DNA of 64,000 nucleotides from Chondrus crispus (taxonomy: Eukaryota; Rhodophyta; Florideophyceae; Gigartinales; Gigartinaceae): positions 43,658 to 107,657 of the forward strand of contig NW_005178994.1 in assembly GCF_000350225.1 (NCBI RefSeq). Reading direction: 5' to 3'. Positions 30,203 to 40,156 of this stretch are shown in pieces (the stretch's first letter is position 1; each line of letters starts with the position of its first letter). A model generated the notes under the pieces. It saw only the letters and a program-made list of their open reading frames with translations. It did no database searches and was not told where the DNA came from. Position numbers and translations under genes: made by a program.

Positions 30203-31729
30203 CTATTCGAGGCAGTCATCCTTGCCGCTGATCTCAATTCCTTTGACTAGCGGTATCGTTTTCTGAATTGTTCCCTTACTAACGTGCCCAAGCCTCTCAT
30301 GCCAGATCCTCTGGATCTTCGACGCTGTAATAGCGGCGATGGGGATATTGGAACCTTGAGAGCGTGCTGTAGACGCACCACAGGGGAGTAAATCCACCCT
30401 GTACAGTCCCTCTGCACATTCATAACCCTTGAAGATGACGTTGGTCTCTCCAGATTTCATCACTTGGCATGTCCCATGACCATTTTTGTCGGTATCGAAT
30501 AGTACGGCGAGACCAGAACGTCTTAGCTTACTTACGGAAATGAGGTTACACATGAGATTCGGAACTAGCAACACGTCAACCATTTTCACTTTCCGCTTTG
30601 CACCTGCGAACGAGACGGAGCAAGGTAGATCACCGATGGCTGCAACATTTGACTTGTTGCCATCACCGACAGAGACGGCTGGGTGCGACGTCGTACGATC
30701 CATGTTTACCAGTAGTGATGCATTGTTGGTCATGTGAGATGTCGCTCCGGAGTCGATAAACCAGCTGTCCTTTACCGATTCAACATTACCCTTCTTAGCT
30801 GCTGTGCATGCTGAAAGAAAGGTAACATATCCGGTGCCAGCATCACTTTCGTCGTTGTAGATAGAGCCATTCCGGTTTTCTGTACGAGCCTTATTGAATC
30901 CTCGGACGTTCCGCCATTTGTCTCCGCCCTTCCTGGGACGATAGTTCTTACTATCAGGATTGTCGAAACATTCGTACTTCTTATGGCCTTTGCGCTTGCA
31001 GAAGTGGCAGGCAAAACTGCGCTTTGTTCTCTGCATAGACTGTAATGCAGTTGACTTCTCTGCAGTATCTTCAGTAAAACCTTCCATCTCAACTTCTCGG
31101 AGAACCAATTGAGATATGGCCTCTGATATTCCTTTGCCTGTGACTTGGATGACTTCTCTTGAAACCTTGAAATCATCCGATAGGCCTCGTAGAAGGGCTC
31201 TCTTTCTTTCTTTTTCTGAAACGATATGTCCTACGGCAGCCAGTTTGTTCTCCATTTCACTCAGTCGATTGAAGTACTTCATTACCTTCTCCCCTGGCTC
31301 CATTTTGACGTTCTGATACTTGGACAGGTACGCATCGACTGATGCCTCGGAAATGACACTTTACATGGCTTCCAGTGTGTCCCAAACAACTTTGGGGTCA
31401 CGCAGACTTATGACCCGGGCGCTTGCAGAGTCATCAATGGTCAACAGTAGGTTAGAGAGCGCCACGTCCTGTCTGCGTTCAAATTTTGCGACGGCTTCCG
31501 AACTACCTGTAGATGGCTTTCGCTCTTCTCCTGATACCACGACCCATAGTCCCTTTCCTCCCAATACAATCTCCATTTTCCTCGACCAGAGGAAATAGTT
31601 GGAGGACGTCAGCTTCTCAATTCGGTACCTACTGGTATCGACGGTATCCACTTGATCCGCCATACTGTAGCCGAACGAATTGACGTACACAAATTCCAAC
31701 GGGACACTCGCAGCGGAGAACGGAACCAA
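30203..31729 (-). CDS. Copia-1 gag and protease region (fossil)
   Basis: An N-terminal gag part (IEKLTSSNYFLWSRKMEIVL, the usual copia gag opening) is followed by a zinc knuckle CHFCKRKGHKKYEC and a protease motif WFIDSGATSHM. The start of integrase with WHERLGHVSKG is also in this region. Confidence 0.85.
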
Positions 31730-31741
31730 AAAGATACAGCG

Positions 31742-31761
31742 TTAGCGTCGGCCCATAACCT
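31742..31761 (-). other. Primer-binding site of Copia-1, internal initiator-tRNA type
   Basis: Just inside the 5' LTR the minus strand reads GGTTATGGGCCGACGC. This resembles the Drosophila copia primer site, which pairs with the anticodon region of initiator tRNA-Met rather than with its CCA end. The tRNA match is from memory of that family. Confidence 0.65.
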
Positions 31762-31763
31762 AT

Positions 31764-32105
31764 TGTGGTTACACCGTGTCCGTTTCCTTTTCTGTGCTTT
31801 TACTTGTTGTTCACACAGAGCATGTCGCCGCTTCTACCAAGTGCGGCCGTGCTGCTGGAGCTTAAGTGCTACTGGCAGTGCTGACAAAACCCGAGGAGGA
31901 GAGTGCACTAATTATCTCAGCTAGAGAGGTGGTCCACTGTCTGCTTGCCATGCAACCAGACAGTCGACTGTGATCCTGTAGTACCTCTATTATGTAGTAC
32001 CTCTATTACGTAGTACCACAGTCTGTAGTACCTCTATTCCGTAGTACCACATCCCATGCTGACAATACTGTCCTGTCTGGGTTGAGGTTGCCTACAGTAC
32101 CAACA
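31764..32105 (-). repeat. 5' LTR of Copia-1, 342 bp
   Basis: It has the same length as the other Copia-1 LTR and two base differences over 342. It should carry the promoter of the element. Confidence 0.93.
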
Positions 32106-33909
32106 GAAATCCCATGCTTTATGGCCGAACCGGCCGAGGGTACAGTGGAGGACGAGGACAGTTTCGACGCGTTAGACGACATCCTCGCTCTTGAGGGGGG
32201 GACCGCCCCTGATCGCCTCGATCAATTCCAAGCTGTCACTCCGGAGGAGCTCATTCGCGAGCAAGCCGTCGACCCCTTCTGCAACCGCATCAAGGAAGAA
32301 ATGGACGCCGGAAAGGTGAGCACGTTCAGCATGGAGACCGAGGAACTCGAAGGAACTCTATGCCGTACCGCGGCGGAGTTTGTACAAGTGGTGATACCAC
32401 AATCGCTAAGGGACCGCGTCCTAGGGTTGAGCCACTACGCAAAATTGGGAGGCCACCCGAGAGGCAGGAAACTTTACAAGACATTGAGAAGATATTTTTA
32501 TTGGCCCACGATGGCCCTAGACTGCTACGCAGTCGCGAAGAATTGCGCCGCATGTGCGCGGGAAAGGGTGAAGTTAAGAAGAAACACGAAGAAAATGAAG
32601 CTGTTCACGCCCAAAGCTCGGCTGGAGTTTGTCGCCATCGACATCCTCGGCGAGCTAATTACAAATAAACGAGGAAATCGGTGTATTCTCGTGATCAGCG
32701 ATCGATACTCGAAACTGGTACGAACCGTACCGTTGAAGAAGATATCAGCTGCGCACATCGCACAAGCTTTCGTTCACCATTGGGTATTCGTGTACGGACC
32801 GCCGGTCAAGCTGCTGTCCGACAATGGAACACAGTTCACGGCCCGGTTCTTTCCGAACGTCTGTCGAATTCTCGCCATACGCAATGTGTTCACAACCACG
32901 TACCACCCGCAAGCCAACGGCCAAGTTGAGAGGTTTAACCGCACGCTGACTTCCGCGTTGCGAAAATAATGTTGGAGAGCATCCCGAGAACTGGGACCTA
33001 TTTAGCGACTCCGTGACGTTCGCATACAAAACGCAAGTTCATCGAACTACGAACATCGCGCCCTTCGAGCTGGTGTTAGCTCGGGCGCCGAGAAGCATTG
33101 CGTTACTAGCACATCCAAGTTTGGAAGGATTTAGCTCGAACCGAGCGTACTACCTGAAATGGCAGTCGTGGTTGGAAAGCCTGATAAAAGGCGCTGGTAA
33201 GATCTTGCGGAAAGAACAAGCGCGCTACAAGCGAAATTTCGACGCAAGGCTCCGCAAGTCGAAGTATGACATCCCTTCAGGATCCTACGTATTCCTTCGG
33301 AAAGAGCAAGGCACGGCCACCGAGCCGAAACATAAGTTGGCACAAGTGGCTACGGGTCCATATCAAGTGAAGGGGTCAACTGAGAATACGGTCGTCATTG
33401 CCATCGGCGACCAGGAAGAGCGCGTGTCGCGAGATAGGGTCGAATTAGCCCCTAGTCCCATGGACTACACGCCTATAGTTAGGCTACGACAAGCGCTACA
33501 ATTTCTCAACCGAGAAGGGGAACGAGAAGAACCCGCCGCGCAAGCGAAGGATAGGACGGATGACGGACCTTTGATAAATCAAGAAGATGCGGGCATCCCG
33601 CCCGATCTACAAGAGATGGGAGGTTGGGAAGCGCAGGATCAGGATGAGTCGCTGGCTCTTCAGAAGGGGGACGGACAGTTGGACACGCAGGAAGAAGGAG
33701 CCGGGAGTCAGGAGTATGTGATCGACAAGATCGTGGACCACGGCTACGACGGGGAGAAATTAATTCTCAAAGTGAGATCGTATGGGTATACCCTCAAGGA
33801 CGCAACGTGGGAACCCATTGAGCAATTACCCCGCAGCGCGGCCGTGACGTATTTCCGACGGAAAAGATTGTCCTTGCCCGCGCAGGTCGCGCAAGCTCAA
33901 TCAGGGTAG
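32106..33909 (+). CDS. Gypsy-1 integrase with C-terminal chromodomain (fossil)
   Basis: The HHCC zinc-binding part (HYAKLGGHPRGRKLYKTL and CAACARERV), the catalytic core (FVAIDILGE, LSDNGTQFTARFF and HPQANGQVERFNRTL) and a chromodomain near the end (YVIDKIVDHGYDGEKLILKV followed by ATWEPIEQL) are visible. Chromodomains in this clade are known or proposed to steer integration to marked chromatin. Confidence 0.88.
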
Positions 33910-36900
33910 TTGTAGTCAAGAAGTTCACATGCCGGCATCAGTGCGACAGTCCGCACTGGGGAGAGTGAGCCGACCCGAGGGAGACGGAAAAGGGAACGAT
34001 GAGATGGAAAGAGTCAGGTGAGGGGCCCTCCGGTCCCCCACAGACAAGTAGAGCGACGCGTGCCGCGATTTCAAGAATTGATATTTTTTATTGCGGTCCG
34101 AAGATAAGGTACTACGCTGTTTAGGAGTGAGCAGGGGTGGCCAAGGTCACGAGAAGTGACGTTCGGACCGGCGATCCACTCCTCACAAAAATGGCGAAGT
34201 ACGAAAGAGAATGGGAAGGTACTGTACGGTACTCGGAGGAGATGATTCACGACGATTGCTGCATCGCCAAGGTGGAACACAGAAGAGCATCGGGAATTTT
34301 TAATTGGAATGTAGGAAGACACTGTATGCTGACGGGGAGACACACGAGGCGCTGGGTACTTAGGGAAATTGCTAATGGCGCACATGAGTCCGTACCAAAT
34401 ATCCAAGCGAACTCACGAACGAGTGAAGGAGGAGCACGATCGTCCCGTGAGGGAAGTCGAAAAAGGGATCGACGTGAGCCGCCTACGGTGCTCACAAGCC
34501 AGAGGAGAGAGACGCTATGGCGTGCAGTGAGACCGCGTGTGAATGAAGCCCAGCCTAACTGAGGGGATATCGAGAAGGCCGTCGGTTGCGGCAGACACTG
34601 GCCCTCCGTGTTTTCTTTTTGCACGCGCGCAACGCATTTGCTGATCACCGACGATCAGCTACTTGATCTTCGCTTTGTTATTCTCCATTTTGTTTGTCTC
34701 TTTTATTTTTGTCTGTTAATGTCAAGGAAACGACCCCGCTCAGCGGAGGTCGATCAGCGAGTCCAAAACGCTCAAAGGAAGGAGTTTTGTCGCGCACCAT
34801 TTTTTGAACTACGAGCGACCTACTTACTGGCTTGACACTATACCTCCCTACCTTCCCCACTTCTTTGTTTTCGTTCGTGTATTTATTTTGTTTTTGTTTT
34901 GTGACGTACAGAACGCGAACCTCTCGTCGCGAACGACGGCGAACAAGATTTGCGACTTCAATCCATTGACGTCTCAAGACCAAGTCAGAACGGCGACTCG
35001 ACGGTCGTCATCAAGTAATCATGCGGTGTGTTACACCGAGAAGGAGTGCTTGTTGTTTTGTTTTGTCATTTTCTTTTTTTGAATGCCCAAGGACGTCAAG
35101 CGACGAGATTCCGTACGCCGACTGCGTATACAGTACCGCGAGACTAGAACGAGAAGTATCAGAAGGCGGCAGGATGCAGAGTCGCCGACCAGCACGCAGG
35201 ACGCTGCTTACAGCGTCAGACGACGACGTCGTCGAGCTCTTCCCAAGCGTGTCGGATGTGTTCCAAAGGTCAAGAAGTCGAGCGACCTGATGTAGGGAGC
35301 TCTCTGTCTCTCCGCGGCACGTTACATATTTTCCTGCTACCGTTTCTACCCCCCTGTATTTTTTATTTTTTGTCGGTTCCTTTGCTTGTTTATTTTATTT
35401 CTGGCAAAGGCGGAACATAACTTCGCACCGCGACGTCAACACGAAGGACGAGGAGGACCGAAAAGACATCGATCTCGACGAGCGGGACCCAAGCAGAATG
35501 CGAGGAGCGAATTACAAGTCCTTTCCGCGAAGAACCATCAGTCGTGCTCGCGATCGAACTCTCTTGAGCAAGCCAGAGCAACCGTGGGAGAGAATGCCTC
35601 TCGAGGCGGGGATCATCGGTGGGTTTATGAGCGAGGAAACAAGATGTGACCAATCACCCTCGTCCCGGAGGAAAGGTGATATCAGGTTTTTGACACGGAG
35701 GACGCCCCGTGTCATCGCGTAAGCAACAGGATATTGGCAAGGGAATTGAAAGCATGCGTCCCGAGGAGACTTATATTAAGTCGTAAGAGCATAACGGTGT
35801 GGTTCTTTCAGGCGAAAGAAAATAGACAGTTAGAGGAGGAAAGGGGTACATGTCGGCGACGTGCAAGAGAATGGGCCGCATCCCTGGAAAAGGTCCAAGA
35901 GCAGACTTAGAGGCAGTTGCGGATGTTGGCTGCGTGAACCGGGGAGATATCCGGTATGGACGGCGTAGAGGAAATGGCTGAGAAACGGCGAGCCTCATTG
36001 ATTTAATGCCGTGAACAACTGTCCCTGGCATGCTCGATTAGGAGACGGAATTTGTCGTGACGAAGCTGGGACACACGTAGCAACGTGTGCAGGTGTACTG
36101 CTGGTTCCGAGCGCCGACGGGGGGTGCTTGAAAGTGTTGTTTTCGAGGCGGCGCGATTGACCCTCAAAATGGCGACCGACGATTCCTGCTAAGACCACCG
36201 GTACCCTCGATACCGCCGACAAGTCTCATACGAAGCAACTACTGACGAGGAGACGACCGCCATTTCACATGGACTCAATCTGAGCGGTGCAATCACGTGT
36301 AATTCGTGCCATAACAGGTAATCCGCAGTTTATCCCTTGAAATTGCAGAGAGAGAGAGAAAAAGAGGTCCGGATCACCGCGCACCCTCCCCCATGTTTCG
36401 CGAATGAGGGGAAGTAACGGGAGGGAACATTGGAATGACAAAGGACTACATAGAATGACGAATGTGCGAAGTCCCCCGCGCGTATTGAGGAGCCAACGCG
36501 ATGGCAATGACCACCGCTACTGTACTCACCAGAATGCTCCGAGGAATGGGCAAGGAGAGACCGCCGTACGGACAGTCACTGTGAACCGATCGCTGGAAAG
36601 TCAAGGAGACAACTCGGACAACGATACACTGTCGTCTCTCCTCAGTTATCTAATGTGTCCTGGTCTGCCGGGCACGAGGGTTGCACATCGATGATGAGTT
36701 ACGCCGTACGGACAAACACCACCACCGTAACAAGTCAGCCCATTCGTGCTCACCCGTCCACAGCCGGAGCCCGGCCTATCTCAAAGTTGCAACGCAAATT
36801 ACAAGCAAATTGCTCATCGAGCCAAGGAAAGCAAAGCATTGTAAGAATGACTGTGTCACATGAGGCTGTCGTCCTACGAGGGGTTGAAGACACATTTTTC

Positions 36901-37576
36901 GAGGGATGAATTTTGGGACGTCGAAGGGTCCTTCTTACATTTACGCGGATGATGCGTAGTTGAGGGAGGCAATGTTCACGCCATGCCCACTGGGCAAGTA
37001 CACTTTTACGATCATGCGCGGTACTTCGGAGACGGGGAAGCGTTATGCTCATCCCCTTGGCAGTGACGATACAAACCCGATCCTCGACGACAGCGACGTA
37101 CGAAGGAGAAAAGAGGAGGTCAGTCCCGCCGACGATCGTAATACACATAGCCTTTTCGTTTATTTTTGATGCGTAGCTACCTGGACAAGCACCCGTACGC
37201 GTGCTAAAAAGGATCGAGTCGACACGCGGAGTCGACTCTCACAAAATCATCCCCGCTGAGGAACCAGTAAGACAGGTTGGCAAGGAGGTGCGGAACTAAC
37301 GCAGCGACACACTGTATCACGGAAAGCTGATGAACGGAAAAAGAGAAGGAGTGAGGGATTGAGGGAAGATGCCACCGCCGTCGGCGGGGCGCAGGCAGAA
37401 AAATAAGGAGGAGGAGATTGTACCTGATGACTTTGTATAGACGTCGATGACGTCAGGATAGGGATTGATCGGGATCATTAGACAATCCGAGAACCGCAGA
37501 AGAGGTAATCACGTGTTGGAGAGCTGGGACATTGTCTCGTAGAGGCGTGAAAATAGACATCGGGAAAGCCTGAAGG
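33910..37576. other. 3.7 kb after Gypsy-1 pol with no recognised gene
   Basis: No domain was recognised on either strand. Four T-rich tracts on the + strand between about 34.67 and 35.41 kb alternate with GC-rich blocks; two end in AG (near 34,911 and 35,410) like 3' splice sites. Two short basic frames start at ATG after such tracts (34,719 and 35,083; the latter gives 70 residues rich in Arg and Lys). Around 36.3-37.4 kb pyrimidine tracts lie instead on the minus strand. This could be the long 3' region of Gypsy-1 with spliced accessory frames, or unrelated inserted DNA. Confidence 0.45.
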
Positions 37577-38230
37577 CTAAGAAAGATGGGGGCATTTCGG
37601 AAGGCGGTGAGAGGTCCGTGGGCCGATCAATGAAAAAAAAGAGGGCATGACTCCCCAGCCGGCGGTCTTGTGGATTAGCAAAGGAAAAGAGAAGGTAATA
37701 GGGGATGTGCAACTGCAGTAGCAGAGGTGCACGAACATGGATAAGAGGAGGGAGACAGTAACGAGGAAAAGAGAAGGAAAGTGGAGAGAAGAAAATGCAA
37801 CCGCACGACCACGGGGCGGAGTGTGACACAGGATGGAGGGAGGAATGGCGATGCGAGCCAACCAATCGTAAGACCAAATAGCTTGAAGCGGGATTTGTCC
37901 TGGAAGCATACCGGCGCCGTCGGCGAACGAGTAAGCAATGTCATCGAAGGCGCATACATCGATCACTGAGAACCATTTAGCGGAATCGAAAAGCTCAGGA
38001 TTAAGGCGCATGGCCTTATCGTGGAGCTCCGACGTTGCAGGGTATCGACGCGAGGACGGAGTGTTAGGACCGAAATCGATGTGGGCAACACGGCCGGCAT
38101 GTTGGGGATCAGGGGGAAATCGAGGGATGGAAGGAAGACTTAGAGGGTCGTGGGAAGTGGAAGAAAAGCCTACGCCGTGGCGCTTGCGTTTGGTACCACC
38201 ACTCGAATGGCTTGGGGACGAAGGAAACAT
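37577..38230 (-). CDS. Unrecognised antisense ORF next to an LTR
   Basis: ATG 38230 opens a frame whose first about 135 residues look protein-like. They have a Ser/Pro-rich start with a basic cluster (TKRKRHGVGF), then a mixed region with LHDKAMRLNPELFDSAKWFS and AFDDIAYSFADGAGM. The last third is hydrophobic and pyrimidine-tract-encoded, with possible GT and AG splice signals, so the true gene may be spliced near 37.8 kb. No family was recognised. It lies between Gypsy-1 pol and an LTR, antisense to pol, a position like that of additional ORFs in some plant gypsy elements. A host origin or chance cannot be excluded. Confidence 0.4.
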   Translation of the reverse strand: MFPSSPSHSSGGTKRKRHGVGFSSTSHDPLSLPSIPRFPPDPQHAGRVAHIDFGPNTPSSRRYPATSELHDKAMRLNPELFDSAKWFSVIDVCAFDDIAYSFADGAGMLPGQIPLQAIWSYDWLARIAIPPSILCHTPPRGRAVAFSSLHFPSLFLVTVSLLLSMFVHLCYCSCTSPITFSFPLLIHKTAGWGVMPSFFSLIGPRTSHRLPKCPHLS

Positions 38231-38353
38231 GCGGCCCGTCTTGCTCTTGCACTTTCACCGATTACCGGACACGGCGGTGTAGGGTTATGAGAGAAACGGC
38301 GAGGAGAATATACGATGGCGGAGCGGCGTACAAGAGCGCTCGGAAGGCGGATA

Positions 38354-39242
38354 TGTAGTGCAACACGCACCTGAAAAGGGGGGTGAAAAGAAAGGAAAAT
38401 ATTTGGATATGAAAAGTAGTCCGGGTTGGGGGACACACGTGTGAATAATTGCACAGTTTTAATTTTTAATTATTTTATTTAGTTAATTAGTTGGCATTAA
38501 TTTTGCTGACACTAGATTAGATTTAGGATCTAGCGCCGCGAGCCACTGTAGTGGCTCCGGCGGGGCGATATATACCTTAGCCCCCTGACGACCAAGTCAG
38601 TAAAGGTAACCCGAGTTGCCAGAGTTGAATGTCGCCTTGGTCGAAGTCCGTCTCTACCAAGACGCTCCCTTTTACCTAAGCCTACGGCATCCTTTGCGCT
38701 CGGGGGTTCCCTTTCTTTTTCCTTTATTTTCCTGTTCTTTTCTATCTCTACCTCTATTTTTCCCTTAATTGTGTTGGTTCCACTGGAGTTGGTTGCGACC
38801 GATCCGGTGTAGGTGTTTTAGCCATCGGGCAACACTTCGGTAGTAGCGTTGCTACGCGGTTACGATCCCGTCGGGTAGTGCTGAACAAGCCCCCGTCGAA
38901 GACCTTGAATTATACCCAAGGTGCTGAAGACGCTCGTCGAGCATTGGTCTTACAACCCAGCGAACTGCGGTTACATCCTCGTAGACAAGCCCAACCCGCA
39001 CTCGTCGAGCACTCAAGTCTTCACAAGTCTCTACCACCATTTTCCTCCCGGGCCGGGCATCTTTCCTTACCCCCCCCCCGTCGGAGTTGAGCTACCGTGG
39101 GCCGCAAGCCCACATAAGGGGAAAGGGAGTCTCGAACGCTCCGTAGCGCGTGCAATCGGCAGTTGTTGTTGTTGCTGTTGTTTTCTTCTTTTTGTTTGAC
39201 CGTCGGACTGTGTTCGCGGCCCGCCACACACACTGCACTACA
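38354..39242 (+). repeat. LTR of the TGTAGTGCA family, 889 bp
   Basis: It starts TGTAGTGCAACACGCACC and ends CACTGCACTACA. It is nearly identical in its first 100 bp to the reversed solo LTR in Gypsy-1 gag. It is in the same orientation as Gypsy-1 and could be its 3' LTR, but it belongs to the other LTR subfamily and the flanking five bases do not match those at 19,817-19,821. A partly deleted separate insertion is the alternative. Confidence 0.8.
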
Positions 39243-39318
39243 CCCACTCGCCTTTAACCACGCTTATGACCATGGCGATCAAGTCTTAGTCTGGCGTGGG
39301 AAGTCGTGAATCACCGCG

Positions 39319-40014
39319 TTGGCGAGTGGCTCGGCCCCCTTTACGGTTCTCGGTATGGACGCCAGCATGAAACTTGAGTACATACTGGATGTCAAAGTCG
39401 GTGCTGCTCGCCCATTCAATATTGCCCATGTCAAGCGCTACATTGTCCCAGTGGGTGTCGCCCATTCTTTTTTCGCTGAGCTCCATCGTGGTCTTTTGCA
39501 CTTCTCGTCTCGGGATGATGACGATGGCTACGTTCATTTAACCGAAGTCATCCATCCAAACAATCCCCGAGCAACATCTTCGAACATTTCCCTAGCCAAC
39601 TGTGATGAGGTTCGCGGGCTACTGAACCGTTGGACGTTTAGCGTCATCCTGCGAGAAGGGGTTCCGCCCAACGGTATTGTGCTTCCAGGTCGCCTCCTGC
39701 TTGCAATCAAGTCCGCAGAAGACGGTCAAATCAAATTCAAGGCGCCGTACGTAATAGACGGACATCGAGATCGCATGGAGGCTCCCATGGTGAACAGTGC
39801 GGCGACCATACAGCTGCAATTCATTCTCCTGCTGCTCGCCTTCACTGCAATTCATGACTTCGATATCTGGTCTTCGGATGTTCACCAAGCATACCTCCAC
39901 TCCGCCAGACCGCTTTCTCGAGAGCTCTTCATCACCAAGCTCGTCCCGGAATTCGAGCTACACCTGATCACTGCATTTATTTTAGACCAGATTATTTACG
40001 AACCTAATTTGTAA
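39319..40014 (+). mobile_element. Ty1/copia pol fragment (fossil)
   Basis: A fragment with the integrase tail and the start of a copia-type reverse transcriptase: RPFNIAHVKRYIVP, VILREGVPPNGIVLPGRLLL, AIKSAEDGQIKFKA and FDIWSSDVHQAYLHS. It belongs to a different copia lineage than Copia-1. No LTRs or other parts are seen, so it is an old truncated copy. Confidence 0.75.
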
Positions 40015-40038
40015 GGCTTCACCGTAAATAATCTGGTC
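39985..40038. repeat. 16-bp inverted repeat, possible transposon terminus
   Basis: GACCAGATTATTTACG (39985-40000) and its exact reverse complement (40023-40038) flank a 22-base spacer. A third copy of GGACCAGATTATTT starts at 40089. These may belong to the left end of the DNA transposon at 40157-42755 or be another snap-back palindrome. Confidence 0.75.
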
Positions 40039-40156
40039 CAAGCCATTTTTGAATCTACATTATTAAGGGGGTTGTTCATAAATAGGCAGGACCAGATTAT
40101 TTTTTCAGTTCAATATTAAGCGCGATAGGATTACAGCCCAATGCAATTTATTGTCT

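Larger units (their letters stand above)
27112..32105 (-). mobile_element. Copia-1: Ty1/copia element, nearly whole, inserted in Gypsy-1 pol
   Basis: A 4994-bp minus-strand element bounded by two 342-bp LTRs that differ at only two positions, so the insertion is recent. A polypurine tract lies directly before the 3' LTR and a primer-binding site follows the 5' LTR. Parts in order are gag with a zinc knuckle, protease, integrase, reverse transcriptase and RNase H, the copia order. It is close to whole, with about two interruptions of the long frame. The five bases next to the two LTRs (ATTAT left, GAAAT right) do not match, so no clean target duplication is visible. Confidence 0.92.
19822..33920 (+). 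mobile_element. Gypsy-1: Ty3/gypsy chromovirus fossil with nested insertions
   Basis: The element starts with a 1047-bp LTR, followed by a primer-binding site, gag, protease, reverse transcriptase, RNase H, integrase and a C-terminal chromodomain, which places it among the chromoviruses. Two other elements sit inside it: a reversed solo LTR in gag and a complete copia element between RNase H and integrase. The coding part is broken, with about three or four interruptions besides the insertions. A matching 3' LTR is not certain; the LTR at 38354-39242 is a candidate. Full-length LTR copies of its subfamily differ by roughly a tenth, so the family is not very recent. It is a relative of Gypsy-3 at the right edge. 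Confidence 0.85.
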
